From assembly GCA_024742475.1 (NCBI GenBank), contig JANSYI010000013.1, forward strand, positions 124,001-188,000: a DNA stretch of 64,000 bases, written 5' to 3'. Below are positions 28,279-37,500 of the stretch, piece by piece; position 1 is the first letter of the stretch, and each line of letters begins with the position of its first letter. The notes beneath the pieces were generated by a model that had not been told where the DNA came from, ran no database searches, and saw nothing but the letters and a program-made list of their open reading frames with translations. The position numbers were made by a program, and so were the translations under genes. Source of the stretch: a bacterium. Lineage in GTDB: Bacteria > Myxococcota_A > Polyangia > Nannocystales > Nannocystaceae.

Positions 28279-28439
28279 AGCCGCTCGGACGTGGCTTGGT
28301 TCGTCTCGGTCGCCGTCGTTACCAGAATCTCGGTTTTCCGTGATCCAAGTCCAACGTTGGCGCTCTATCACCACGAGCGGCGCGGGCAACCGCCGACTTC
28401 TCGGACAGGGCTTCTCCGACGTCGCCACAGAGCAATCCC

Positions 28440-29636
28440 ATGCGAACGAACGCCATCGTCACTCTCCTCATTGGTTGCAGCCTCTACATCCCAGGGACCG
28501 CCGCTGCCGCTCAACAACCCTCAGGCCATGGAGTCGTCGCGCTCCGCCCGAGCCTCTCGGGCGCCGGCGCCATGAGCCTGGTGGGCCACGGCAATGTCGG
28601 ACCGAGCATCATCCACGAGCCAACCGACACCCACCCCCGGTTGATCGTCGAGGACAGCCTCGGCAACAGCGCCAGCTTGCGGGCAAGCCCTGGCAGTTTC
28701 TGGGCCGAGGCGTCGACGATCGAGATCGACGCGATGCTGGCCGTCGTCGACGACGAACTCGACGAGATCCTCGCCAACTACGATGCTGCCCTCGAGCAGA
28801 ACCTCGGCGTGGGTGAGCCGGCCGCCTCATCGGTCTTCGTCGAGCTCGACACTCCCCTGTGCGCCGGGTGCACCGGGCTCGGCGTCGACGTCCAGCATGA
28901 GAACGCCGCCGTCGTCGAGTTGCTCGAGAACCTCTACGTCCAGCAGATCCCAGCGATCGAGCTCGCCTACGACTTCACCCGCTACATGGACTACAACGTC
29001 GGGGATCTGGCCAGTTTCTACACCGCGATGCAGAGCCTGGCCGACTTTGCGACCTATTCGCAGATCGTGCAGGCCGGCGGGACGTACCCGGTCCACGAGA
29101 CGAGCTACCAGGTCACCATCACGACCTTCAATGTCGTCGAAGGCGACATTCGATCCGGCGCCGTTTGGGAGACCCAGGTTTCCGCCAACGGCACGAGATC
29201 TCAACACCAGATCGACGACCATGACATCGACAACGATGGGATCCGGAACGATCATGATTCCGACAAGGATGGGGACGGCTGGCCCAATTGGCTCGATGCC
29301 GACCGAGACGGCGACGGGGTCTACAACTGGAACGACGCGGACCCCGACAACCCGCACGAGCAGTGCTACCCCAAGCAACACCTCACGGGCCTGACTGGCT
29401 TCGGGCAGTGGTTCGAGGTCACCGAGCAGAACTACCTCGACGACATGGCCGTGCTCGTCGAATGGGAGCTGGCAAACTTCCTCACCGGTGAGCGCGCTCG
29501 GGTGCTCGTCGACAGCTACGCCCGCGGCGAGCTCGGGATGACCGAGCTGCTCAACGACCTCGACCTCGCGTATGTCGATTCGACGGCCGGGTCACACCCC
29601 GTGTTCGCCTCCGCGCGGCTCTACGCATGGCACTGA
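28440..29636 (+). CDS. Exported protein with thrombospondin-3-type calcium repeats
   Basis: A 398-residue protein with a signal peptide (MRTNAIVTLLIGCSLYIPGTAAAA). The central part is helical with no recognised family. At about residues 260-310 there is an Asp-rich block, DIDNDGIRNDHDSDKDGDG followed by DADRDGDGVYNWNDADPDN, which matches calcium-binding type-3 repeats (D-x-D-x-D-G). The C-terminal 80 residues are again helical (FLTGERARVLVDSYARGEL). The calcium block suggests an extracellular location. There are 161 bases between this gene and the deacetylase, so it probably has its own promoter. Confidence 0.75.
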   Translation: MRTNAIVTLLIGCSLYIPGTAAAAQQPSGHGVVALRPSLSGAGAMSLVGHGNVGPSIIHEPTDTHPRLIVEDSLGNSASLRASPGSFWAEASTIEIDAMLAVVDDELDEILANYDAALEQNLGVGEPAASSVFVELDTPLCAGCTGLGVDVQHENAAVVELLENLYVQQIPAIELAYDFTRYMDYNVGDLASFYTAMQSLADFATYSQIVQAGGTYPVHETSYQVTITTFNVVEGDIRSGAVWETQVSANGTRSQHQIDDHDIDNDGIRNDHDSDKDGDGWPNWLDADRDGDGVYNWNDADPDNPHEQCYPKQHLTGLTGFGQWFEVTEQNYLDDMAVLVEWELANFLTGERARVLVDSYARGELGMTELLNDLDLAYVDSTAGSHPVFASARLYAWH

Positions 29637-29702
29637 GCAACGTGAGGTCGACGCACTGACGCGGCCGATGCATCATTGAACTCGGCGGTCTTGCGTCGCG
29701 GG

Positions 29703-29774
29703 GAGGCTGAGCAGCCGCCCCGCCACACGGACCCCAGAGCGCTGCTCGAGGCGATGTGCACCGAGGCGGGCTGA
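29703..29774 (+). pseudogene. 72-base relic of the deacetylase 3' end
   Basis: Read in frame this stretch gives 23 residues plus stop: PPRHTDPRALLEAMCTEAG at its end, against PPRHTHPRALLEAMCTESAP at the end of the deacetylase gene (28204-28278). Only four or five residues differ in the aligned part, while flanking bases do not match. It has no start codon or ribosome site. I read it as the leftover tail of a second deacetylase copy or a small segmental duplication that has been deleted down to its last codons. Confidence 0.8.
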
Positions 29775-29812
29775 GGCTGCGCCACTGCCAGGCGGGCTAC
29801 GCTCGTCTCGCG

Positions 29813-29831
29813 GAAGTGGAGTTCCCACTTC
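29813..29831. promoter_or_regulatory. Inverted repeat before the frameshifted lipoprotein
   Basis: GAAGTGG-AGTTC-CCACTTC is a perfect 7-base inverted repeat with a 5-base spacer, 42 bases before the ATG at 29873. It could be an operator or a 5'-UTR hairpin. There is no poly-T run, so a terminator is unlikely. Confidence 0.3.
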
Positions 29832-29872
29832 AGTTCGCGCAACCTCGGGGCACCGTGCCCGTCTTCCCCTCG

Positions 29873-30765
29873 ATGCGACGCCTCGGTCTGCTCCTCCTTC
29901 TCGCCGCTGCAACGCTGGGCTGCGACGACGGCGTGTCGGACGGCCCGGCCGACACCGATCTCGACGACACGTCCACGACCGGCCCGGACGACTCCACGAG
30001 CGCTTCGCCCGATCCTTCGAGCCCCGCAGAGACCGTCGGCTCGGGTTCCAGCGTCGAGACCACCACCACGTCCGGCCCCGACGCGTCGAGCGCGTCGAGC
30101 GAAACCTCCGCCGAGGACGGCAGCACCACCGGCGAGCCGGCGCCGGAGGTTCCCGGGGGGTCTTCCTGTGGACGGGAGCCGGCGGCGGCGGCCCGGGTAC
30201 GGACCTCTTCCCCGACGCCGTGCTCGACACGCTGCTGGACGCTGGCGTCGAGGCGGAACTCGGCGACGCGCTGCCCGCGGACTTCGAGGCTCGCTTCGGC
30301 ACGCTGGTCTACCTCAACCCTCTGGACACCTTCGACCCGAGCGTCGACGCGGCCGCCACCGCGCTCGTCGACAACGGCGGGCGTCTGGTGCTGGTCATGG
30401 AACACTGCAAGAACGGGTGCTGGGGCAACGCCGAGGGTCACAACACCCTCCTGGGGAGCCTCGGAAGCTCGCTCCGCCTCTTCGGTGACGGGGGGGCGCC
30501 GCTGTCCAACACCTCCCTCGTCGTCACCTCGACGCCACCGTTGACCGACGGCGTCGGCGAGCTGGTCGTCTACTACTCCGGCCACGTCGACACGGGGGTA
30601 TCTGGGGTCGCAATCGGCCAGATCGAAGGCGGCGACGCCGTCATCGGCTACGAAGCCCTCGGCTGGGGCGAGGTGGTGGCAATCGCCGACTCGAGCATCC
30701 TCGGCTATCGGCTCGATGCCGGCGACAATGCCCAGTTCGTCCGCAACTGGGGCCTACACGACTAG
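29873..30765 (+). pseudogene. Lipoprotein gene split by a frameshift in a G run
   Basis: The first frame opens with MRRLGLLLLLAAATLGC (lipobox, Cys17) and a Ser/Thr/Asp linker up to GEPAPEVPGG. The next 200 codons are coherent only in another frame, from VFLWTGAGGGGPGTD through to FVRNWGLHD. The two frames meet at a run of six G at 30155-30160; one more G would restore EVPGGVFLWTGAG. Alternatives are a sequencing error, a true recent mutation or ribosomal slippage on the G run. The C-terminal domain looks intact (VYLNPLDTFDPSVDAAA, GGRLVLVMEHC, ELVVYYSGHVDT) and resembles flavodoxin/GATase-like Rossmann folds, without a firm family. The protein would be about 297 residues. Confidence 0.75.
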
Positions 30766-30800
30766 CTCACGAGCTCGCCGACGACCTCGCGGAGACGCTT

Positions 30801-31694
30801 CTACAGCAGCAAGCGGCCGGCCGAGGCCCACTCGACGGCAAACTCGACGAACGCCCTGACCTTGGGCTCGATGAACTCCCGCTCGACCCAGACCGCCGAC
30901 AGCGACACGGCCCGACCCACCACACCGGGGAGCACGGCGACGACGCCACCGCGTTCGAGCTCGGCGTCGACGAGTGCGCCGGGCAGCAGGCCCACACCGA
31001 GGCCGGAGAGCACGGCGCCGAGCTGAGCCATGATGTCGTTGGTCGCGAAACGACCGCGCACGGCGACCGAGCCCCCGTCGTGCAGTGGCCAGGCGTGGGT
31101 TGGCCGCGTGCCGCCGTCGAAGCCGCGCACGTGTTCGGCACGCTCGAGCGCCTGCACCGAATCGATGGGACCGACTTGCTCGAGGTACCGGGGGCTCGCC
31201 ACCGCAAGCAGCTCGGTGCGGAGCAGCGGCCGGGCGATGAGGTCCGACGCCTGAACGATGCCGCCCCGAAGCGCGACGTCGACGTGCCGTCCGACGAGGT
31301 CGACGTGCTCAGAGGTGGCGAGCAGCTCGACGGTGACCTCGGGGTGCCGACCCATGAACTCGGCGAAGAGCCTGCCGAACAGCGGGGTGGTCAGCGGCGG
31401 CATGGAGACCCTCAGACGGCCCCGCGGAACGTCGTCGAGTCGCTGCACCGAGTCGAGCGCGGCTTCGGCAGCATCGATGAGCACCCGCGCGCGCTCGTAC
31501 AACCGCTCGCCGGCCGCGGTGGGGACCAGCCGACGCGTCGTGCGATGCAGCAGCCGAGTCCCGAGGCGACGTTCGAGCCGCGTCAGCTGCCGTGACAGCG
31601 TCGCCCGAGGGACGTCAATGACCCGAGCCGCCTCGCTGATGCTGCCGGCCTCGACGATTGCGACGAAGGCGTCGAAGTCTTCCGTGATCCTCAC
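30801..31694 (-). CDS. LysR-family transcriptional regulator
   Basis: A 297-residue LysR protein starting at GTG 31694. The N-terminal helix-turn-helix is clear: DFDAFVAIVEAGSISEAARVIDVPRATLSRQLTRLERRLGTRLLHRTTRRL. The C-terminal effector domain shows the usual pattern (GRLRVSMPPL, VDVALRGG, GLGVGLLPGALVDAEL). It belongs to the type with a V-P-R-A-T-L recognition helix common in regulators of small efflux or redox genes. The DoxX-family gene is divergent 79 bases away, and LysR proteins usually control their divergent neighbour. The effector is unknown. Confidence 0.92.
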   Translation of the reverse strand: MRITEDFDAFVAIVEAGSISEAARVIDVPRATLSRQLTRLERRLGTRLLHRTTRRLVPTAAGERLYERARVLIDAAEAALDSVQRLDDVPRGRLRVSMPPLTTPLFGRLFAEFMGRHPEVTVELLATSEHVDLVGRHVDVALRGGIVQASDLIARPLLRTELLAVASPRYLEQVGPIDSVQALERAEHVRGFDGGTRPTHAWPLHDGGSVAVRGRFATNDIMAQLGAVLSGLGVGLLPGALVDAELERGGVVAVLPGVVGRAVSLSAVWVEREFIEPKVRAFVEFAVEWASAGRLLL

Positions 31695-31773
31695 CTGTGA
31701 CGATTATGAGCAGAAGATGCCTGTTTTCGCACTCTTGTGTCACCCGCGGTCAGATCCTACGCTTCGAGTCGAG

Positions 31774-32166
31774 ATGACGACTGGCAGCAAAACCCTTCAT
31801 CGAGGCCTCTGGGTGGCCCAAATCCTGGCCGCAGTGGCCTTCTTCATGGCCGGAAGCTTCAAGACGTTCACGCCTGGGGACGAGCTCGCGGCGGCGGGCA
31901 TGACGGCGCCGCTGGCGGTTCTTCGCATGGCCGGCATCTCCGAGCTCGCCGGTGCCGCAGGCCTGCTGCTCCCTGCCGGCCTGCGCATCAAGCCGTGGCT
32001 CACTCCCCTGGCGGCAGCCGCGCTCACCGTGGTCATGGTGCTCGCCTTCTTCACGCACGTGCTCGCAGGAGACTTTGGCGGAACGGTGCCCGCAATCGTC
32101 CTTGGCGCCCTGTCTGCCTTCATCGCCTGGGGCAGAGCGAAGAAGGCGCCGATTACGGGCCGCTGA
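31774..32166 (+). CDS. DoxX-like four-helix membrane protein
   Basis: A 130-residue integral membrane protein with four hydrophobic helices: VAQILAAVAFFMAGSFKTF, LRMAGISELAGAAGLLLP, PLAAAALTVVMVLAFFTHV and VPAIVLGALSAFIAW. The pattern A-x-x-F-x-x-x-G-x-x-K-x-F with a following G-x-x-E-x-x-G-A-x-G-L-L-L-P is typical of DoxX/DoxD-like proteins, linked in other bacteria to oxidative or thiol stress. It is divergent from a LysR regulator, which probably controls it. ATG 31774 is preceded by a weak GAG. Confidence 0.85.
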   Translation: MTTGSKTLHRGLWVAQILAAVAFFMAGSFKTFTPGDELAAAGMTAPLAVLRMAGISELAGAAGLLLPAGLRIKPWLTPLAAAALTVVMVLAFFTHVLAGDFGGTVPAIVLGALSAFIAWGRAKKAPITGR

Positions 32167-32390
32167 GATGCCCCTCGTCTCGAGGATCGACCCACATGTC
32201 GCTTTTCTTCGCAGGCCGGGAACCTCCGACCCCCCCGGGCGCACTACGAGCGCGAGTCCTCTGCGGGAACACGCTTGTCGGTCAAGTGCCGCTCATGCTG
32301 GCCGTGCTTCCTTTGGCATGAGTGGTCGAACACTCTCCCCACCCTCGTTCGAGTTCCCGCAGAGAGCTCTTGTTTCCCAAACTTCCTCGG

Positions 32391-32420
32391 ATCGCCCGCG
32401 CCAATGGTGGCGCGGGCGAT
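32391..32420. terminator. Strong hairpin ending the TonB operon
   Basis: A perfect 13-base stem (ATCGCCCGCGCCA paired with TGGCGCGGGCGAT) with loop ATGG. It lies 13 bases beyond the stop of the last minus-strand gene of the TonB operon. TCTCTTT follows on the plus strand, so it may also stop readthrough from the DoxX gene. Confidence 0.8.
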
Positions 32421-32433
32421 TCTCTTTGGGGCC

Positions 32434-33063
32434 TCAGGGCGTGTCCCGAAAGGCCAGCACCTTGAAGCCGCCGCTGGGCGTGTGCTCGAGGATCGAGCCC
32501 AGCATGACGAGCGTCTGCTCCCGCCCCGACGCGTCTTTGACGACGAGCTTGGGCCGAAGGTGGAGCCGGACCTTGGGGCGGTCCGTGATCTCCTTGGCCT
32601 CCAAGCGCACGAACTCGAGCGTCTGCCCCCCGTAGCGTTCGAGCGCTGTGTTCATGTCTCCGCGCGACTCGCCGTGCAGCTCGGCCCACGCCAGGTCGGC
32701 GCCCAAGCCTAGGCCGCTTCGGTGGTGAACGGTCACGGGGAAGAAGCGGTCCTTGTACTCCGACTCGGTCACCGCGAGCTTCGCCAAGGCCGCCGAGTCG
32801 TTGGCGCCCAGCGCCTCGAGAATCGCCTCGCCCAGCGCCTCGAGGGACTCCGCGGCGCCGTCCATCGCTGCGTCGCCGACGTCGACGCCCGAGAAGTCCA
32901 TCGCGGGCTTCGGCTTGGGTACGTAGGGCTGAAACCGCGGATCGTCCTTGGCCAGCGGCGGGCCCTTCTTCGACTCCGGACGCACGGCTGGACCCTCGGG
33001 CAGCGACGAATCGCACGCCGCGAGCGCGAGGGCCGAGCACAACCAGAGCCGAAGCGTGAACAT
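32434..33063 (-). CDS. Small lipoprotein, last gene of the TonB operon
   Basis: A 209-residue lipoprotein: MFTLRLWLCSALALAAC gives Cys17 as the lipid site. The mature part begins with a basic Pro/Lys-rich segment (FQPYVPKPKPAMDFSG). A helical stretch (ESLEALGEAILEALGANDSAALAKLAV) and a beta-rich half (PVTVHHRSGLGLGADLAW, DRPKVRLHLRPKLVV, GGFKVLAFRDTP) follow, compatible with an NTF2-like fold. It starts 10 bases after the beta-helix lipoprotein stop and is followed by a strong hairpin, so it closes the operon. Its job is unknown; the position suggests a partner of the receptor. Confidence 0.78.
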   Translation of the reverse strand: MFTLRLWLCSALALAACDSSLPEGPAVRPESKKGPPLAKDDPRFQPYVPKPKPAMDFSGVDVGDAAMDGAAESLEALGEAILEALGANDSAALAKLAVTESEYKDRFFPVTVHHRSGLGLGADLAWAELHGESRGDMNTALERYGGQTLEFVRLEAKEITDRPKVRLHLRPKLVVKDASGREQTLVMLGSILEHTPSGGFKVLAFRDTP

Positions 33064-33073
33064 CCGCGTGTCG

Positions 33074-34444
33074 TCAGATGCTGTAGTTGGTCCAGCCCGT
33101 GGTCCAGTCGTCACCACCTGGTTCGACTGCGCCGACGTAGTCGGTCGCCTCGAAGCTATCGCCAGGAGCCACGGCTCCGGATTCGGCAGGCGAACCGGCG
33201 GCGGGCATGATGTCGGGGCTGCCCCACTGTGCCGAGCCGAGCGTCGGGTCGACCTCCACGTTGCCACCATCGTCGAGGAAGCTCTGCAGGTCGTCCGCAG
33301 TCCAGGTCACGTCGGAGCCCTCTTCTTCATCCACGCCGGCTGCGCCAGACCCGAAGTAGAGGTTGCCCTCGATGACGATGCCACCGTCTTCGGCGATGGC
33401 TTGCGTTTCCCGGTTCTGAAGGAAGACGAGCTCGTTGGTGAAGTTGCCAACGATGCTGTTGACCAGCTTCGCCTCCGTGCCTTCCTTGAGGGTCATGCCC
33501 TTGCTCTTGTCCCCGCCCGCACCCGAGCCGATGATCGTGCCGTTGGCGACCGCGGGCGAGGTGACTGGAGTCGCGGAGAAGTTGGTGCCCTGGTTGCTCC
33601 ACTCGAACGCGTTGTCACCGATCGCGGGGTCTTGGTGGATGAACACGTACTGCAGGTCGCCCTGGTAGCCCTGGTCGCAGTCGATCGAGTCGTCCTCCGC
33701 CCCCGTCACCACGAGGTGGTCGGCGTTGAACTCACCGCCGAACATCTCGATGCCGTCATCGGCACCCATGTGGACCTGGACGTGGCTGACCGAGGTGTCG
33801 GTGCCGCAGGCGTAGAAGGTGATGCCGTTGAGCTCGGAGCCTTCGGCGATGGCGAAGCCTGCCCACTCGACGCGCAGGTAGCTGAGCGATCCGCAGTTGT
33901 GTGCGCTGTCGGATCCCCCGTAGGACGGCGGGTTGGCGAAGCCTTCGGCCTGCCCGGTGCCACCCTCGAGGTTGGTGGGCGCGTCTCCGAGGAGCAGCAG
34001 CCCTCCCCAGTCGCCGCGACCGCGAGAGCCTTCGGCCTGAATCGACGTCATCACGATCGGCGCGTCCGGCTCACCATCGGCGATCAGCATCGCGTCTTGG
34101 TCGATGACCAGCGCCGAGCCTTCCGTGCCCTTGATCGTGGTGCCGGGCTCGATGGTCAGCGTGCCGCCGTTGACGAAGATGATGTCTTCGAGCACCCAGA
34201 TGGTGTCGCAGGTGAGCATCATGTCGCCTTCGATGTCGGCGTTGATGCCCATCGTGGGGCCACTGTTGGGGTCGGCACAGCCAGCGCTCGAATCGGTGTC
34301 GCCCGGTACGTCGTCCGTATCCCCGGTGGGGTCAGCGCCGCTGTTGCTGTCGCTTTCGCTCGCGCCCGTGTCCTCGTTCTCGGTCGCGTCGCCGCAGGCT
34401 GCCACCATTGCGGCACACAGGAGGAGTCCAGAGAGTTTCTTCAT
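33074..34444 (-). CDS. Right-handed beta-helix lipoprotein
   Basis: A 456-residue lipoprotein: MKKLSGLLLCAAMVAAC (Cys17), then an acidic Asp/Ser/Thr linker. The mature part has repeating short strands with solvent-facing Asn/Asp turns (WVLEDIIFVNGGTLTIEPGTTIKG, SLSYLRVEWAGFAIAEGSELNGI, VSHVQVHMGADDGIEMFGGEFN), the look of a right-handed beta-helix. Cys are few. Proteins of this build are often encoded next to TonB-dependent receptors in other phyla. It lies 138 bases downstream of the receptor gene and 10 bases upstream of another lipoprotein gene on the same strand. A surface role in capturing the receptor's substrate is inference. Confidence 0.85.
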   Translation of the reverse strand: MKKLSGLLLCAAMVAACGDATENEDTGASESDSNSGADPTGDTDDVPGDTDSSAGCADPNSGPTMGINADIEGDMMLTCDTIWVLEDIIFVNGGTLTIEPGTTIKGTEGSALVIDQDAMLIADGEPDAPIVMTSIQAEGSRGRGDWGGLLLLGDAPTNLEGGTGQAEGFANPPSYGGSDSAHNCGSLSYLRVEWAGFAIAEGSELNGITFYACGTDTSVSHVQVHMGADDGIEMFGGEFNADHLVVTGAEDDSIDCDQGYQGDLQYVFIHQDPAIGDNAFEWSNQGTNFSATPVTSPAVANGTIIGSGAGGDKSKGMTLKEGTEAKLVNSIVGNFTNELVFLQNRETQAIAEDGGIVIEGNLYFGSGAAGVDEEEGSDVTWTADDLQSFLDDGGNVEVDPTLGSAQWGSPDIMPAAGSPAESGAVAPGDSFEATDYVGAVEPGGDDWTTGWTNYSI

Positions 34445-34582
34445 CGTCGAAAGTCCTGTTCAGCGGCCGCGATGTCTGCGGCACGCACGAGGTGTTATGC
34501 GGATGCTCGGTGACGCGCGGTGGACAGCCCAGCATCCGTAGCGTCAAAAGACGGTGACGCTTCGGAAACACCGTCCCGGGGC

Positions 34583-37500
34583 TCAGTCCAGCGCGCTGAC
34601 CGGCCGCTCGCGATCCGACCTGTCGAAGCTGTAGGTCAGCCCGATGCCGAAGAAGACGCCGTTGTTCCACCGCTGAAGCACGCGATCGGCTTGTGTCCAT
34701 TCCCAGGCGGCGTTGGCGACGTTCTCGGCCTTGAGGTCGAGGTCGAGGCCACCGTAGAGGCGCTGCGAAAAGGTGACGTCCACCTTGTGCCGAGGCTCGA
34801 GATAGGTGTCGGGGAGGCCCAGGCCACCGACGCTGGTGATCTTGGGGCCCTCGATGTTGTAGAGCACGCGCGCCCGGGTGCCCGAGTCTTCGTTGTCGTA
34901 GTCGATGTAGGCGTTGACCACGTACGGCGACTGGTCGGCGAGCGCCCGCGAACGAGACGTCGACACGTCGAAGTCGGACAGCTCGGTGCAGTCGACGCCC
35001 TCGGAGGGCTCGCACCGATCGCGCAGCTGCACCCGCGAGTACAGCATCGTGAAGTTGGTGCCGATCGACACGTCGTCGAGCTTGTTCCAGATGAACTCGA
35101 GGTTCTTGCGCGCCTCGAGCTCGAAGCCCAGGTTCTGCGCGGCGTCGGCGTTGCGGTAGCTCGACAGGAACGGGATCCGCGGCAGCTGCACCTTCTCGAT
35201 GGGCTCGTCGAGGTACTTGTAGAAGAGGGACGCGGCGATCACCTCGCTGCCGCTGGGGAACCACTCCCAGCGGAGGTCGGCGTTCCAGATCTTCGTCTGC
35301 TCGAGGTTCGGGTTACCGATGACCTCGGTGCCGCCGACGAAGTCGGTGAAGGAGAAGGGCGCCAGCTCGCGGAACTCGGGACGGGCCAGCGTGCGCGCGC
35401 CCGAGATCCGCACGTTTTGCTTGTCGGTGGGCGAGAAGATGAGCGAGAGGGCCGGAAGGACGTCGAGGTTCGAGACCCGCACGGGGGCCAGGTCTTCGTC
35501 CGCCGGCGCGTCGGGATCGGCGAAGGGGTCGAAGGGGCGCACGCGAATGACGCTCTGCTCGAGGCGCGCGCCACCGGAGACTTTGAACCATCGGACGAAC
35601 GGGATGTCGGTCATCGCGTAGCCGGCGTAGATCTCCTGGTTTGCGCGATAGTTGTCGCTCGGACGCGTCGCTTCCTGCAGGTAGAAGGCGTTGTCCTCGG
35701 GCGACCCCCCGATGGTCGAGTCGTTGATGATGTTGCCCGTGCCGTCGGGAATGAGCTCGGTGTCGCCGCCTTGAAACAAGAAGCGCCGGACGTCGAACTG
35801 GCGCTGCTTGCCTTCGAGCCACGCCCCCGCCTTGACCTTGCCCTTCAGCTGCGACCACTGCTTGAACGGCATCGTCAGGTTGGCGGCGCCGCTCTCGGTG
35901 TGGTCGGTCAGATCGAGGAACGTCTGCTTGCCACCGTCGTTGCCGCGGTCGAACACGTACACGCCGTCGCCGTCGGCGTCGGTGAAGAAGTTCTCGCGAA
36001 TCGCCGGGTCGTCGCGACGCGCCTGGGCGTAGGAGCCGAACCAGTCGAGCTCGAGGTCCTTGGCCTTGGGGAACGTGTGACGACCTCCCAGCCGCGTCAT
36101 CGCGATCGAGCGCATGATGTAGCGGATCCGGGTGGAGAAGACCGGGTCGGGGCCGGACACGTTGCGGGCGACACCTGCGAGCCGGCGCGTCTCGTCGCTC
36201 GCTTCGCGCGAGTAGAAGCCGAGCAGCTCGAGGCGGTGGTCGTCGTTGATGTCGTACTTGGCGAGCCCCACCGTCGCCCAAGCCACGGTGTGGGTGGTGC
36301 GCATGCTGGGCGGGCCGCCGTAGTCGACCTGCGGCGTATCGGCGAGCGACTCCCCGTCGCTGGTCGAGTATAGGCGCATCTGTTCGAACCGGTTGGTCTG
36401 GTGCTGGCTCTTGTACTGGGCCGACCAAAGGAAGCCCAGGCGGCTGTCCTCACCGTGCGGTTTAAAACCGTAGCCGACGTTGGACTTCACCGAGAAGTCC
36501 GGCGGCGCCTTCGCCGTTCGCATCCGGGTGTCGGTGTACATCGCGTCACCGAACCGCTCGATCTCCTCGGGCGTGTAGACCGGCTGGAAGTCGTCGTCGA
36601 GCACGCCGCGGCTTGCGGGCGTGTCGGTGGGGAGCTCTTCGGAGAGGCCGCGCGGGAGGTTGCCGAAGCCGAACGCGTCCTGCCCAGGAAACGACCCGTT
36701 CGTCAGCATCTGCCGAAACGTCGTCTGGGTGTTGCCGCCGAGCTCCGCGCCCACCGAGACGACGAGGTCGTCGGGAACGTCGCGACTCTCGAGCTGCACC
36801 GACCCGCCCGCAAAGTCGCCGGGCACGTCGGGCGTGAAGGTCTTCTGCACGTTGATCGCCGAGAGGGCGGACGCCGGGAAGATGTCCAGCGGCACCGTGC
36901 GAAGCTCGGGCTCGGGACTGGGAACCCGAGCGCCGTCGAACAGGGTGTTGACGTAGCGGTGCCCGAGGCCGCGCACGAAGAGGTAGCGGCCGCCGACGAC
37001 CGTGACGCCGACGATCCGCCGAGCGACCGCGGAGGCCGAGCCCCCGCCCGACTTCGCGATCTCGTCGCGACTCATGAGGTCGCGCGCAGCCGAGGATTCC
37101 TTGCGCTGCTGCAGGCGTGCCGCCTCGCTCTCGCGGTTCATCTCGGCCTCGACGATGACCGTCTGCCCGGCGCCCTCGAGCGGTCGAAGCTCGGAGTTGA
37201 TCGTCTGCGTCGCGCCCTCTTCGACGACCACGTTGGAGATGCGGCGCGGCTCGTTGGCGTCGGAGCGCACGCGAATCTCCCACGAGCCTACGGGCAGCTC
37301 GAGGGTGTAGTTGCCGTCGATGTCGGTCTTGGTCTTGTACTCGGTGTCGATCGCCTCGACGTAGGCGCCGATGAGCGGCTCCCCCGTGTTGGCGTCGAGC
37401 ACCCGCCCCTGCACGGTGCCGGCCTTGCCGCGGACCTTCTTGGTCTCGACCTTCAGCTCCTCGGCGAGCGCCTCTTCGTCTTCGGTCAGGTCGACGAAAT

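Noticed and set aside
34520..36373. 617-codon plus-strand frame opposite the TonB receptor
   Set aside because: Antisense shadow: the minus strand carries clear receptor motifs, while the plus frame is Val/Arg/Glu-rich with no domains.
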